From Methylophaga sp. (GTDB lineage: Bacteria > Pseudomonadota > Gammaproteobacteria > Nitrosococcales > Methylophagaceae): a stretch of 64,000 nucleotides of DNA. Made by a program: the position numbers and the translations under genes. The notes under the pieces are model-generated. The model did not search any database and was not told the DNA's origin. It worked only from the letters and a program-made list of their open reading frames with translations. The DNA is taken from NCBI GenBank assembly GCA_020831825.1, contig JAFIFW010000019.1:62001-126000 (forward strand), given 5' to 3'. This document shows positions 36,721 to 46,184 of the stretch, one piece after another (position 1 is the stretch's first letter; every line of letters starts with the position of its first letter).

Positions 36721-37464
36721 ATGCACCTTGGGGTGATATCACTGTTCCCCGAAATGTACCGGGCCGTTGCTGATTACGGCGTAACCGGGCGGGCTGTCAG
36801 TCAAGGGAGATTAATGCTGGATTTCTGGAACCCCAGAGATTTTGCGAAGGATAAACATCGCACTGTCGATGACCGGCCTTATGGTGGTGGTCCCGGCATG
36901 GTGATGAAAGTTGAACCGTTGCAGGCTGCGATTAACGCGGCCAAACAACAACTGGGCAGTGACACAAAAGTTATTTACCTGTCGCCACAAGGGCAGGTGC
37001 TGGATCAGCAGTCACTGGTCACGATGTCAGAGAGGCAATCAATGATTATGATTGCGGGTCGCTATGAAGGCATCGACGAACGCTTGATAGCGTCACAGAT
37101 TGATGAGGAGTGGTCGATAGGCGATTACGTTCTCAGTGGTGGTGAACTGGCCTCGATGGTGTTGATTGATGGGGTTGCCAGGTTACTGCCAGGGGTTTTG
37201 GGTGATGAAGAGTCTGCACAACAGGATTCGTTCATGAATGGTTTACTTGACCATCCGCACTACACCCGGCCCGAGCAGTTGGACAACCAGGCGGTGCCAT
37301 CAGTGCTGCTCGGTGGAGATCATGAGGCAATACGCAAGTGGCGTCTCAAACAGTCATTAGGACGAACATGGTTAAGGCGACCTGATTTGCTGGCAATGAA
37401 GACATTGTCTGACGAACAGACGGCTTTATTAGAAGAATTTATTGCCGAGCACGGGCAGGATTAG
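36721..37464 (+). CDS. trmD: tRNA (guanine-N1-)-methyltransferase TrmD
   Basis: Methylates G37 of tRNAs reading CUN, CCN and CGG to prevent +1 frameshifting. The 247-residue SPOUT enzyme shows the trefoil-knot AdoMet site: [25 protein letters not shown] and [21 protein letters not shown] stands 6 bases before the ATG, the strongest ribosome site of the operon. Note that the tRNA-Pro gene later in the window is one of its potential substrates' family. Confidence 0.97.
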   Translation: MHLGVISLFPEMYRAVADYGVTGRAVSQGRLMLDFWNPRDFAKDKHRTVDDRPYGGGPGMVMKVEPLQAAINAAKQQLGSDTKVIYLSPQGQVLDQQSLVTMSERQSMIMIAGRYEGIDERLIASQIDEEWSIGDYVLSGGELASMVLIDGVARLLPGVLGDEESAQQDSFMNGLLDHPHYTRPEQLDNQAVPSVLLGGDHEAIRKWRLKQSLGRTWLRRPDLLAMKTLSDEQTALLEEFIAEHGQD

Positions 37465-37480
37465 TTGGGAGTTTTGAACA

Positions 37481-37825
37481 ATGAGCAATATTATCGAACA
37501 GCTGAATGCTGAACAATTGAGAAAGGATATCCCCGAGTTTGCTGCCGGTGATACCGTGGTAGTTAAAGTTCGCATCAAAGAAGGTGAGCGCGAGCGTGAA
37601 CAGGCGTTTGAAGGTGTTGTGATTGCTAAGCGCAATCGTGGTCTTCACTCGGCATTTACCGTTCGTAAGATTTCAAGTGGTGTTGGCGTAGAGCGTGTAT
37701 TCCAAACTCACAGCCCAACCATCGCCAGTGTTGAAGTGAAACGTCGTGGTGATGTTCGTCGCGCCAAGCTTTACTACCTGCGTGACTTGACTGGTAAAGC
37801 TGCACGTATCAAAGAAAAATTGTAA
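37481..37825 (+). CDS. rplS: 50S ribosomal protein L19
   Basis: A 114-residue protein located at the 30S-50S interface. It matches L19 through [17 protein letters not shown], the [19 protein letters not shown] block and the terminal [20 protein letters not shown]. It lies 16 bases after trmD and is followed at once by a strong intrinsic terminator, closing the operon. Confidence 0.98.
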   Translation: MSNIIEQLNAEQLRKDIPEFAAGDTVVVKVRIKEGEREREQAFEGVVIAKRNRGLHSAFTVRKISSGVGVERVFQTHSPTIASVEVKRRGDVRRAKLYYLRDLTGKAARIKEKL

Positions 37826-37860
37826 GTGTCTCGGGCATGTTGCCCGGCATGATAAATTGG

Positions 37861-37897
37861 AAGGCAGTGCTGCGCGAGCGGCACTGCCTTTTTGTTT
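37861..37897 (+). terminator. Rho-independent terminator of the rpsP-rplS operon
   Basis: A perfect 10-bp stem (AAGGCAGTGC at 37861-37870 and GCACTGCCTT at 37881-37890) with a 10-base loop and a following TTTGTTTG run, 35 bases past the rplS stop. Confidence 0.92.
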
Positions 37898-37916
37898 GTG
37901 ATGCAGGATCATTCAA

Positions 37917-38837
37917 ATGAGTCGTGGCGATCAATCCAGTCAGGTAGCAGACATGCCGTTTCATCTGCGGGCATTTCTGGATAGCTTGTGGCTGGAAGCA
38001 GGCTTGAGTCAAAACACAATTGAAGCCTATCAGAGAGATTTACTGGCTTTTGCCGCTTGGTTGAGTAAGAGCGATGTAGATTTGAGTGCAGCCACTGCAG
38101 ACGATATTCGTCGATATCAGGCACTTCGAATGCGTGAAGGTCGAAAAGTACGCAGTGAGGCCCGTTTGTTGTCCTCGTTGAGGCGTTTTTATCGTTACCT
38201 TTGTCGTGAATCTGTCAGAGACAGTGATCCCACGGCACTTCTCGAGAGCCCGAGACTTGGCAAGCAATTGCCAGACAGTTTGTCAGAAGCCGAAGTTGAG
38301 GCGCTTCTGGAACAACCGGATGATCTGGATGTGCTGGGGCTGCGCGACCGTGCAATGCTAGAACTGCTCTATGCCACCGGCCTTCGCGTCAGTGAGCTGG
38401 TTGGTTTGACGTATGAGCAACTGAATATGCGTCAGGGCGTCATTCGTTGTGTCGGCAAAGGCAATAAGGAACGACTGGTGCCCATTGGTGAAACGGCGCT
38501 GGATTGGCTGCAACGCTATTTGTTGGAGAGTCGTCCGGTGTTGTTGTATGGTCAGGCAAATGATGATTTGTTCCCGACGCGACGCGGTAAAGCGATGACT
38601 CGTCAGGCCTTTTGGTATTTAATCAAGCGTTATGCTGAGGCTGCGGATATTAAAAAAGCACTGTCACCACATACATTAAGACATGCCTTTGCCACACATT
38701 TGCTCAATCACGGTGCCGATTTGCGCGTGGTGCAGCTGCTGCTTGGTCATGCAGATTTATCGACCACACAGATATATACCCATATTGCTCGAGCCCGGCT
38801 TAAGGAAATGCATGGACAGCATCATCCGCGTGGCTGA
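37917..38837 (+). CDS. xerD: Site-specific tyrosine recombinase XerD
   Basis: Resolves chromosome dimers at dif with XerC and FtsK. The N-terminal SAM-like domain has LSQNTIEAYQRDLLAFAAWL; the catalytic domain shows Arg in ATGLRVSELVGL, Lys in VGKGNKERLVPIG, HTLRHAFATHLL, LLGHADLSTTQIYTH with nucleophile Tyr. FLDSLWLEAGLS favours XerD over XerC, as does the nearby dsbC (xerD-dsbC in E. coli). The ATG at 37917 lacks a good ribosome site; an internal ATG 12 codons on is an alternative. Confidence 0.93.
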   Translation: MSRGDQSSQVADMPFHLRAFLDSLWLEAGLSQNTIEAYQRDLLAFAAWLSKSDVDLSAATADDIRRYQALRMREGRKVRSEARLLSSLRRFYRYLCRESVRDSDPTALLESPRLGKQLPDSLSEAEVEALLEQPDDLDVLGLRDRAMLELLYATGLRVSELVGLTYEQLNMRQGVIRCVGKGNKERLVPIGETALDWLQRYLLESRPVLLYGQANDDLFPTRRGKAMTRQAFWYLIKRYAEAADIKKALSPHTLRHAFATHLLNHGADLRVVQLLLGHADLSTTQIYTHIARARLKEMHGQHHPRG

Positions 38838-38890
38838 CAAGGGGCAGCCCGGAGATGAAGAACAACATACAAAAATGATGAGGAGAGCAC

Positions 38891-39376
38891 ATGCCTGCTT
38901 TTGATATTGTGTCTGAAATTGATAAACACGAGTTAAGTAATGCGGTGGATCAAACCAATCGAGAGTTGGCCAATCGCTTTGATTTTCGCGGAACTGATGC
39001 CAAAGTCACACAGTCTGACAAGGTGCTGACGCTGGTCGCAGACAGTGATTTCCAGTTGGAACAGCTTCAGGACATTTTGAGAATGAAAATGGCCAAACGC
39101 GGTATCGATACCAGTTGCCTTGAAGTTAAAGATTCGATTGGTCATGGCAAGATGCGCAAGCAAGACATCATCGCCAGAGAAGGTATCGACAAGGATTTGT
39201 CACGCAAGATTGTTAAAGTGATTAAAGAAAGCAAAATAAAGGTACAGGCAGCTGTTCAGGGTGAAAGTGTCAGAGTAACCGGTAAAAAGCGTGACGATCT
39301 TCAGGCTGTTATGGCTTTGCTACGGGGCAATGACTCGCTCGAAATGCCACTACAATTCAATAACTTCAGAGATTAG
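38891..39376 (+). CDS. yajQ: YajQ family nucleotide-binding protein
   Basis: A 161-residue protein with two ferredoxin-like domains, matching YajQ from [20 protein letters not shown] to the end ([16 protein letters not shown]). Family members bind nucleotides; in Xanthomonas and Pseudomonas the homologue is a c-di-GMP effector. That is of interest because the window also encodes an HD-GYP phosphodiesterase, but a link here is inference. GGAG lies six bases before the ATG. Confidence 0.94.
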   Translation: MPAFDIVSEIDKHELSNAVDQTNRELANRFDFRGTDAKVTQSDKVLTLVADSDFQLEQLQDILRMKMAKRGIDTSCLEVKDSIGHGKMRKQDIIAREGIDKDLSRKIVKVIKESKIKVQAAVQGESVRVTGKKRDDLQAVMALLRGNDSLEMPLQFNNFRD

Positions 39377-39383
39377 GATCTAC

Positions 39384-40112
39384 ATGTTCAAATTATTTAT
39401 GGCTTTCGTACTGGCATCGGTCAGCATGACATCGGTGTATGCTTCTGATGCCGAAAAAATCGAAGCACGCTTACTGCAAATTATTCCTGATCTCAAAATT
39501 GACGGCCTGCAGCAGCTGGGAGATAGCGGACTCTATGAGGGTGTTATCAATGGCCAAGTCATCTATGTCACCCGCGATGGCCGATATTTAATGGAAGGCA
39601 AGGTTATTGATCTGGAAAGTCGTACCGATGTAACCGAGCTGCGCAGGGCTGAAGTTCGCAGAGACACATTGGCCGCTGTGGATGAGGCTTCCATGATAAG
39701 TTTCTTGCCGGAAAAACAGGCTGTCTATACGTTGACCGTATTCACAGATATCGCCTGTGGTTATTGCCGTATTCTGCATGCCCAGATGGCTGAATATCAT
39801 GCACAGGGTATCGCCATTCGTTACATGGCTTATCCACGCGGCGGTGTCAGTTCAGATGCTTATCAGAAACTGGTCAATGTCTGGTGTGCCAAAGACCAGC
39901 ACCAGGCCATGACCGATGCCAAGGCCGAGTTGGAGTTGCCTGAATTACAATGTACAAACTCGGTCGCGACTCACTTTGCCATAGGCAACCAGCTGGGCGT
40001 TGGCGGTACACCGGCAATGTTTCTGGAAAATGGACGAATGCTGCCAGGCTACGTTCCGCCAAAACGTTTGAGAGCGGTGCTGGATGAAATGTCAAAGGCT
40101 GGACAGATCTAG
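39384..40112 (+). CDS. dsbC: Thiol:disulfide interchange protein DsbC
   Basis: Periplasmic disulfide isomerase. The 242-residue precursor begins with a signal peptide (LFMAFVLASVSMTSVYA), then the DsbC dimerisation domain (VINGQVIYVTRDGRYLMEG) and a thioredoxin domain with the active site ACGYC in FTDIACGYCRIL and the cis-Pro loop GVGGTPAMFLENG. AGGAT lies a few bases before ATG 39384; the frame's earlier start would run inside yajQ. Its last 21 bases overlap the end of the convergent lpxH. Confidence 0.94.
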   Translation: MFKLFMAFVLASVSMTSVYASDAEKIEARLLQIIPDLKIDGLQQLGDSGLYEGVINGQVIYVTRDGRYLMEGKVIDLESRTDVTELRRAEVRRDTLAAVDEASMISFLPEKQAVYTLTVFTDIACGYCRILHAQMAEYHAQGIAIRYMAYPRGGVSSDAYQKLVNVWCAKDQHQAMTDAKAELELPELQCTNSVATHFAIGNQLGVGGTPAMFLENGRMLPGYVPPKRLRAVLDEMSKAGQI

Positions 40113-40847
40113 ATCGGTTTGCTCATCCGGTAAGCGACTGTCGACCAGCTGAAACTGGTCATCATCAACGCAAAGATAACTCGGACTGTTATGCCAGTCA
40201 CCGAGCACAATCCGATATTTTTCTGACTTGGTGTCAGCAACAGAATGAATGGCCGGACGATGCGTGTGGCCATGAATCAGAACCTGCACGCCATGCTGTT
40301 GCATGACCGAAGCTACCTCTGTCTGGTTTACATCCATAATCATTGCCGATTTGAATGTTTTTTGTTCACGGCTACGGGCTTTGATCTTATCCGAAATCGA
40401 CTGTCGCCAGCTAAGTGGCAAATGCAGAAAACACCATTGCAGAAAGCTGTTACGGACCACTTTTCGGTAGCGTTGGTATTGCACATCATCAATGCATAGA
40501 CTGTCTCCATGCATTAGCAATATGCGATGACGACCAAGCTCGACAAGGGTCGGATCTGGTAACAGCTCAGCGCCGGCCATTTCAGCAAATCGCTCGCCCA
40601 GCATAAAGTCACGATTACCTACCATCAGGTAAATGTGAACATCGCTTTGATTGAGTTGGCGCAGCGCATTGATGAATGGCTCATAGGCAGCTTCAATCAA
40701 ATCATCACCCAGCCAGGTGTTAAACAGGTCGCCCAAAATATACAGCGCATCGGCATCGTGATGATTCGCCAAAAAATCTGTTGCCAGACGGATCAGTTCC
40801 GGCTGTGATGGATCGAGGTGCAGATCAGATATGAATAATGTTTTCAT
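40092..40847 (-). CDS. lpxH: UDP-2,3-diacylglucosamine diphosphatase LpxH
   Basis: Cleaves UDP-2,3-diacylglucosamine to lipid X in lipid A synthesis at the inner membrane. The calcineurin-like metal motifs are all present: ISDLHLD, GDLFNTWLGDD, GNRDFMLG, HGDSLCIDD and HGHTHRPA. I chose the ATG at 40847 because MKTLFISDLHLD matches the family's short N-terminus; an ATG at 40871 is possible but lies in a hairpin. The length is 251 residues, slightly longer than E. coli. It follows the cyclophilin gene, as in E. coli. Confidence 0.94.
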   Translation of the reverse strand: MKTLFISDLHLDPSQPELIRLATDFLANHHDADALYILGDLFNTWLGDDLIEAAYEPFINALRQLNQSDVHIYLMVGNRDFMLGERFAEMAGAELLPDPTLVELGRHRILLMHGDSLCIDDVQYQRYRKVVRNSFLQWCFLHLPLSWRQSISDKIKARSREQKTFKSAMIMDVNQTEVASVMQQHGVQVLIHGHTHRPAIHSVADTKSEKYRIVLGDWHNSPSYLCVDDDQFQLVDSRLPDEQTDLDLSSL

Positions 40848-40868
40848 AGTTGGCTGTTGTTGATCTGT

Positions 40869-40894
40869 CATAGCCGCCAGTGCAGGCGGCTATG
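40869..40894 (-). other. Hairpin between cyclophilin and lpxH genes
   Basis: A perfect 10-bp inverted repeat (CATAGCCGCC / GGCGGCTATG) with a 6-base loop, 22 bases after the cyclophilin stop and covering the alternative lpxH ATG at 40871. There is no T run, so it may be an mRNA-stability or attenuation structure rather than a terminator. Confidence 0.45.
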
Positions 40895-40916
40895 AATAGA
40901 TCAACAGGTAATGGCT

Positions 40917-41498
40917 TTAAGGAAGCATCACGGCCTTTTGAATGACTACGTTTTCGGCCGGTACATCCTGGTGAGGCCCACGCATGGTGGTAGCAACTGC
41001 ACGAATAGTATCAACCACCTCCATGCCTTCAATCACCTGACCAAACACGGCATAACCCCATTCACTGGCGACTTCACCGCGGAAATTCAGAAAACTGTTG
41101 TCGGTGACATTGATAAAAAACTGTGAAGTAGCAGAGTGTGGATCGCCGGTGCGTGCCATGGCGATGCTGCCACGATTGTTAGCAAGACCGTTGTTGGCTT
41201 CGTTACGAATCGGAGCGCCGGTTTTCTTCTGTTCAAAATCTTCGGTAAAACCACCACCTTGAATCATGAAGTTAGGAATAACACGGTGAAAGATAGTCCC
41301 GTCATAAAAGCCTGATTCGACGTAACTGATGAAATTAGCGACCGTTTCAGGGGCTTTATCGCGATTCAGTTCAATGACGATATCGCCATGTGAGGTTTCC
41401 AGCTTGACCTTGGGTAATTCGGCACCACCCTCTGCTTGTGCGGACAGAGAGAAAGATGCCAGTAACAGTGGCGCAAGATGTCGGTACAAATGTTTCAT
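40917..41498 (-). CDS. Peptidyl-prolyl cis-trans isomerase, cyclophilin type, exported
   Basis: A 193-residue cyclophilin with a signal peptide ([15 protein letters not shown]), hence periplasmic (PpiA-like) although its position beside lpxH is that of ppiB in E. coli. The active-site segments are [33 protein letters not shown] and [14 protein letters not shown]. It assists folding of proline-containing proteins in the envelope. It is divergent from glnS across a 266-base gap that contains a promoter-like TATAAT and no further gene. Confidence 0.93.
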   Translation of the reverse strand: MKHLYRHLAPLLLASFSLSAQAEGGAELPKVKLETSHGDIVIELNRDKAPETVANFISYVESGFYDGTIFHRVIPNFMIQGGGFTEDFEQKKTGAPIRNEANNGLANNRGSIAMARTGDPHSATSQFFINVTDNSFLNFRGEVASEWGYAVFGQVIEGMEVVDTIRAVATTMRGPHQDVPAENVVIQKAVMLP

Positions 41499-41722
41499 GA
41501 TTGTGCGGTTCCGTCAGTCAAAAACAAAGCCAACATCATAGTGGAAATATCTAGTCAGGTGGAGTTTTACGCTACTTTTCGGTGCTCATCACCGGTCACA
41601 TAATGCTCCACAACTCCGGAGTCGACTGGCCTGTCGAGCCTGGTAGATGAGCATAGACTAAGCGGATTGGCTGACAGGCCTGATTTATCAAAACGAACGC
41701 TCACGGGAGACCGCCGAGCGCG

Positions 41723-41728
41723 TATAAT
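41723..41728 (+). promoter_or_regulatory. Candidate -10 element for glnS
   Basis: A perfect TATAAT within GCGTATAATGCGCG, 37 bases before the glnS ATG. The -35 region at 17 bases' spacing is poor, so this is a partial promoter match only. The rest of the 41499-41764 gap shows only short imperfect palindromes. Confidence 0.45.
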
Positions 41729-41764
41729 GCGCGTTTACTCTTAACTAAACTACTGTCATTCGCT

Positions 41765-43429
41765 ATGTCGGAATCTGCTGTTAATCACAATTTTATCCGC
41801 CCAATTATTCAGGAAGACATGGCCGCTGGCCGGGTCGACAAAGTGGTCACTCGCTTTCCTCCTGAGCCCAATGGTTATTTGCATATCGGCCATGCCAAAT
41901 CGATTTGTCTTAATTTTGGCCTGGCCAGAGAATTTGGTGGTGAATGTAATTTGCGTTTCGACGACACCAACCCCGCCAAAGAAGAGCAGGAATACATTGA
42001 AGCCATCAAGCAGGATGTACAGTGGCTGGGCTTCCAGTGGGCTGGTGAAGTGCGCTATGCATCCAGTTATTTTGAGCAGTTTTACCAATGGGCAATCCAT
42101 CTCATCGAGCAGGGTAAAGCTTATGTGTGTGACCTGACTGCTGAACAAGCCAGTGAGTATCGTGGCTGGGCAACCAAACCAGGAAAGGAATCGCCATTTC
42201 GTAACCGAAGCGTGGCAGAAAATCTGGCGCTGTTTGAAAAGATGAAACAAGGTGAGTTTGACGATGGTTTTTGTGTATTGCGCGCAAAAATCGACATGGC
42301 TTCACCGAATATGAACCTGCGCGATCCGATTCTATATCGCATTCGCAAACAATCACATCATCAAACCGGTGATAAATGGTGTATCTATCCCAGCTATGAT
42401 TTTGCGCATGGTCAGGGCGATGCCATTGAAGGCGTCACTCACAGCATCTGTACGCTGGAGTTTCAGGACCACCGTCCGCTCTATGAATGGTTTATTGAAA
42501 ATCTGCCAGTGCCTGCAACGCCAAGACAGTATGAGTTTGGTCGTCTCAATATCAACTACACGGTCACCAGTAAACGTAATCTGAAACAACTGGTGGATGA
42601 TCAGATTGTGGCCGGATGGGATGATCCGAGAATGCCCACTATTTCAGGCATGAGAAGACGCGGTGTGACGGCTGCGGCTTTACGCAGTTTTTGTGACGGG
42701 CTTGCCGTCGCCAAAACAGATGGTGTGGTGGATATTGCGCAGTTGGAATTTGAGATCCGCAAGGATTTGAATGAAAACGCAGCACGTGCCATGTGTGTGT
42801 TAAATCCATTGAAAGTCAGCATCACTAATGCACCTGATGCAATCGAATGGCTGGACGTTGCCAATCATCCTCAGCAGGAGTCGATGGGGCAACGCTCTGT
42901 GCCCTTCACCAAAGAGATTTTCATTGATGTGGCCGACTTTACTGAAGACACCAGTCTGAGTCGCAAAAAGTTCAAGCGTTTGGTGATCGGTGATTATGTG
43001 CGCTTGCGTGGCGCTTATGTCATTAAGGCTGACGATGTCGTCAAGAATGACCAAGGTGAAGTCATTGAAGTCATTGCTTCACTGGTTGAAGATACCGTGG
43101 GCAAAAATCCGCCACCTGACATCAAGCCCCGGGGTGTTATTCACTGGGTATCTGCGACACAGGGCAAGCAAGTCGAGTTGCGCATGTATGATAGATTATT
43201 TAAAGCGGAAGCTCCGGGCAAAACAACGGGTAACTATCTTGATGACGTAAACTCGGACTCTTTAAACATCATCAAAGCCATCGCAGAACCTGCGATTGTT
43301 GATTGTGAACCCGAAACCGCCTATCAGTTTGAACGGGAAGGATACTTTGTCAGTGATCTTTACGATCACAGTGCCAATGCACCGGTATTCAACCTGACCA
43401 TTAGTCTAAAAGAGACTTTAGATAAATAA
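41765..43429 (+). CDS. glnS: Glutaminyl-tRNA synthetase
   Basis: Class I synthetase charging tRNA-Gln. The catalytic domain begins [18 protein letters not shown] with HIGH at residues 40-43, has the RFDDTNP motif, and a KMSKS equivalent VTSKRNL near residue 270; the C-terminal anticodon-binding beta barrels follow. At 554 residues it equals E. coli GlnS. Presence of GlnS supports a gammaproteobacterial type organism. Ends 2 bases before cysS, so the two form an operon. Confidence 0.97.
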   Translation: MSESAVNHNFIRPIIQEDMAAGRVDKVVTRFPPEPNGYLHIGHAKSICLNFGLAREFGGECNLRFDDTNPAKEEQEYIEAIKQDVQWLGFQWAGEVRYASSYFEQFYQWAIHLIEQGKAYVCDLTAEQASEYRGWATKPGKESPFRNRSVAENLALFEKMKQGEFDDGFCVLRAKIDMASPNMNLRDPILYRIRKQSHHQTGDKWCIYPSYDFAHGQGDAIEGVTHSICTLEFQDHRPLYEWFIENLPVPATPRQYEFGRLNINYTVTSKRNLKQLVDDQIVAGWDDPRMPTISGMRRRGVTAAALRSFCDGLAVAKTDGVVDIAQLEFEIRKDLNENAARAMCVLNPLKVSITNAPDAIEWLDVANHPQQESMGQRSVPFTKEIFIDVADFTEDTSLSRKKFKRLVIGDYVRLRGAYVIKADDVVKNDQGEVIEVIASLVEDTVGKNPPPDIKPRGVIHWVSATQGKQVELRMYDRLFKAEAPGKTTGNYLDDVNSDSLNIIKAIAEPAIVDCEPETAYQFEREGYFVSDLYDHSANAPVFNLTISLKETLDK

Positions 43430-43431
43430 CG

Positions 43432-44814
43432 ATGTTAAAACTCTACAACACCTTAACCAAGCAGAAAGACGTCTTTAAACCCATTGAGCCAGGCAAAGTC
43501 AAAATGTATGTCTGCGGCATGACGGTTTACGATCTGTGTCACGTTGGCCATGCGCGGGTGATGGTGGTGTTTGATGTGGTCACGCGTTATCTGCGGGCCA
43601 GTGGTTATGATGTCACCTACATTCGCAATATCACGGACATAGACGACAAGATCATCAAACGGGCGGCTGAAAATGGTGAATCCATTCAACAGCTTACCGA
43701 ACGTTATATTGCCGAAATGCACCACGATGCTGCGGCGCTTGGTGTTTTACCGCCAGATCATGAGCCGAAAGCCACCGAAGCCGTTGGTGCCATGCACCGG
43801 ATGATTCAAACACTGATCGACAAGGGCTTGGCCTATGTCGCTGACAATGGAGATGTTTATTACGATGTCAGTGAGTTTGAAGGATACGGCAAATTATCTG
43901 GCCGACATATTGACGACTTGCGTGCCGGTGAGCGTGTTGCGGTAAACGAAGCCAAAGCCGATCCGCTGGATTTTGTACTATGGAAAGCAGCCAAACCCGA
44001 TGAACCCTCATGGGATTCACCCTGGGGACCCGGTCGTCCTGGCTGGCATATTGAGTGTTCTGCAATGTCGGCAGACAGTCTCGGCCATCATTTTGATATT
44101 CATGGTGGCGGCCAGGATTTGCAGTTCCCGCATCATGAAAATGAAATTGCCCAATCGGAAGGCGCACACGGCTGCCAGTATGTTAATTATTGGATGCATA
44201 ATGGTTTTGTGCGTATTGATGATGAAAAAATGTCCAAATCACTGGGCAATTTCTTCACCGTTCGCGAAGTGATTGGGCAATATCCTGCCGAGGCAGTACG
44301 TTATTTCATTCTGTCGAGTCACTATCGCAGTCCGCTCAACTATGCCGACGATCAGCTCGAACAAGCCAAAACTGCGCTGACCCGGTTTTATCATTCCTTA
44401 CGTGGTATTGAGCCGACAACCGTTGATTGGCATACAGATGCTGAGTTTGCACCACGGTTTAGTGAAGCCATGGATGACGATTTCAATACACCGCTGGCCT
44501 TGTCTGTGCTGGCGGATGTGCGTCAGGCCTTGAACAAGGCTCGTGAGCTGCAGGACACCGCAAAGTCAGCCTATCTGGCAGGCTTATTATTGTCTCTGGG
44601 TGAAGTGCTTGGTTTATTCAGTCAATCTGCAGACGCATTTCTCACCGGTGGTGGGGATGATGCCGCAGCAGACATTGAACTGTTAATAGAACAGCGCAAT
44701 GCCGCGCGTGCAGCAAAAGACTGGGCCAAAGCAGACGAAATTCGCGATCAGTTAACTGCGATGGATATCGTGCTTGAGGACGCAGCTGGCAAAACCGTCT
44801 GGCGAAAAATTTAA
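43432..44814 (+). CDS. cysS: Cysteinyl-tRNA synthetase
   Basis: Class I synthetase charging tRNA-Cys. The zinc ligand Cys28 lies in [16 protein letters not shown], which also holds the HIGH-equivalent [13 protein letters not shown] is the second signature and WHIECSAMS supplies a further zinc Cys. At 460 residues the length is normal. Starts 2 bases after glnS. The 149-base gap to ackA contains a short inverted repeat (TTGAC/GTCAA at 44871-44884) and no gene. Confidence 0.97.
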   Translation: MLKLYNTLTKQKDVFKPIEPGKVKMYVCGMTVYDLCHVGHARVMVVFDVVTRYLRASGYDVTYIRNITDIDDKIIKRAAENGESIQQLTERYIAEMHHDAAALGVLPPDHEPKATEAVGAMHRMIQTLIDKGLAYVADNGDVYYDVSEFEGYGKLSGRHIDDLRAGERVAVNEAKADPLDFVLWKAAKPDEPSWDSPWGPGRPGWHIECSAMSADSLGHHFDIHGGGQDLQFPHHENEIAQSEGAHGCQYVNYWMHNGFVRIDDEKMSKSLGNFFTVREVIGQYPAEAVRYFILSSHYRSPLNYADDQLEQAKTALTRFYHSLRGIEPTTVDWHTDAEFAPRFSEAMDDDFNTPLALSVLADVRQALNKARELQDTAKSAYLAGLLLSLGEVLGLFSQSADAFLTGGGDDAAADIELLIEQRNAARAAKDWAKADEIRDQLTAMDIVLEDAAGKTVWRKI

Positions 44815-44963
44815 CGCCACTCCGCTTGATGGACATCCGGGAGCTCAGGGTTGAACATTCAGCGTGATGTTTGACCCAAGTCAACAATTCACCGGCTAAT
44901 TTTGCCATCCCTGTACAAAGCAATTCAGGCTAGGCATGATCATATTCAAGACATGGATTGATT

Positions 44964-46184
44964 ATGCCGACGCCACAAACACAACTGCTTACCATCAATG
45001 GTGGTTCATCCAGCATCAAATTTACGTTGTACAACGTAGGTGCATCGCTCACCGCCACGCTATCTGGCAAGCTGACAGGATTGGGCTTGCAAACAGCCAG
45101 CCTGCGCATCAACAATCTGCAAACGGATGAAGAATCGATAACTGAAGTTGAGGCTGAAGACTATCCGCAGGCGGTTTCGTTGCTGATGGACTGGTTTCAG
45201 AAAAATATCGATATCAGTGCACTCAAAGCCATCGGCCATCGTATTGTGCATGGTGGTCATCGATATAAAACACCGCAGTGGGTCAGCCAGCCGTTACTAG
45301 ACGAGTTGTTGTCGATGATTGCCATGGATCCGCAACATCTACCCGGTGAAATCCAGCTCATACAAGCGTTTGCACAACAGTTTCCCCAGTTAAAACAAAT
45401 GGTCTGTTTTGACACCGAGTTTCATCAGCATTTGCCGGCCGTTGCCAGATTATTGCCAATTCCTCGGCGCTATCACGATGCAGGCATTTATCGTTATGGT
45501 TTTCACGGCTTGTCGTATCAGTATCTAATGCAGACGCTGCATGCTTTGGAAGGCAATCAGATTCAGCACCAGAAAATCGTATTGGCGCATCTTGGCAATG
45601 GCGCCAGTATGACGGCTGTCATCAATCAGCAATCTATTGACACTACAATGGCCATGACGCCTGCTGCTGGCATCATGATGGGCAGTCGCAGTGGCGATCT
45701 GGATCCGGGCCTGTTTGGTTTGCTGAACCGGATTGAGGACATGTCCGCTGAACAGTTCGACCACATGATTCATCATCAATCGGGCTTAGTGGGCGTTTCT
45801 GACTATAGCAGTGATATGCAGCAGTTATTGGCAAAACGTGCGAATGATTCAAATGTTGCTGAAGCTATAGACAGTTTTTGTTATCAAACCAGAAAACAGA
45901 TTGGTGCCTACGCTGCAGCACTGGGTGGATTGGACAGTGTCGTATTTTCGGGGGGGATAGGTGAAAATTTGCCTGAGATTCGCAGTCAGATATGTGATCA
46001 ACTGGCGTTTCTGGGCATTCACCTTGATGACGCTTTGAACAGGCAGAATGCTTTGAAGATATCCAAAGCAGACACCCCGGTAACGGTCTGGGCAATTCCG
46101 ACTGACGAAGAGCTCATCATAGCGCAGTCGATGTGCGATCTATTGAACCTGCATTATCAAAAAGAAGGTCACAATGAAAGTTGA
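44964..46184 (+). CDS. ackA: Acetate kinase
   Basis: Interconverts acetyl phosphate + ADP and acetate + ATP. The 406-residue enzyme shows [16 protein letters not shown] (phosphate loop), [22 protein letters not shown] and [16 protein letters not shown] at 44964 (MPTPQTQ) was chosen; TTG two codons earlier is possible. It overlaps the downstream phosphoketolase start by 11 bases, a strong sign that acetyl-P made by phosphoketolase is turned into ATP and acetate by this kinase. Confidence 0.96.
   Translation: MPTPQTQLLTINGGSSSIKFTLYNVGASLTATLSGKLTGLGLQTASLRINNLQTDEESITEVEAEDYPQAVSLLMDWFQKNIDISALKAIGHRIVHGGHRYKTPQWVSQPLLDELLSMIAMDPQHLPGEIQLIQAFAQQFPQLKQMVCFDTEFHQHLPAVARLLPIPRRYHDAGIYRYGFHGLSYQYLMQTLHALEGNQIQHQKIVLAHLGNGASMTAVINQQSIDTTMAMTPAAGIMMGSRSGDLDPGLFGLLNRIEDMSAEQFDHMIHHQSGLVGVSDYSSDMQQLLAKRANDSNVAEAIDSFCYQTRKQIGAYAAALGGLDSVVFSGGIGENLPEIRSQICDQLAFLGIHLDDALNRQNALKISKADTPVTVWAIPTDEELIIAQSMCDLLNLHYQKEGHNES

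Noticed and set aside
40848-40871. Longer lpxH start at 40871
   Set aside because: The ATG lies inside a 10-bp hairpin and the extra eight residues are not family-like; MKTLFISDLHLD at 40847 fits better.
41499-41764. Possible small gene or riboswitch ahead of glnS
   Set aside because: Only a -10 element and short imperfect palindromes can be seen; no ribosome site with a credible frame and no known riboswitch core.
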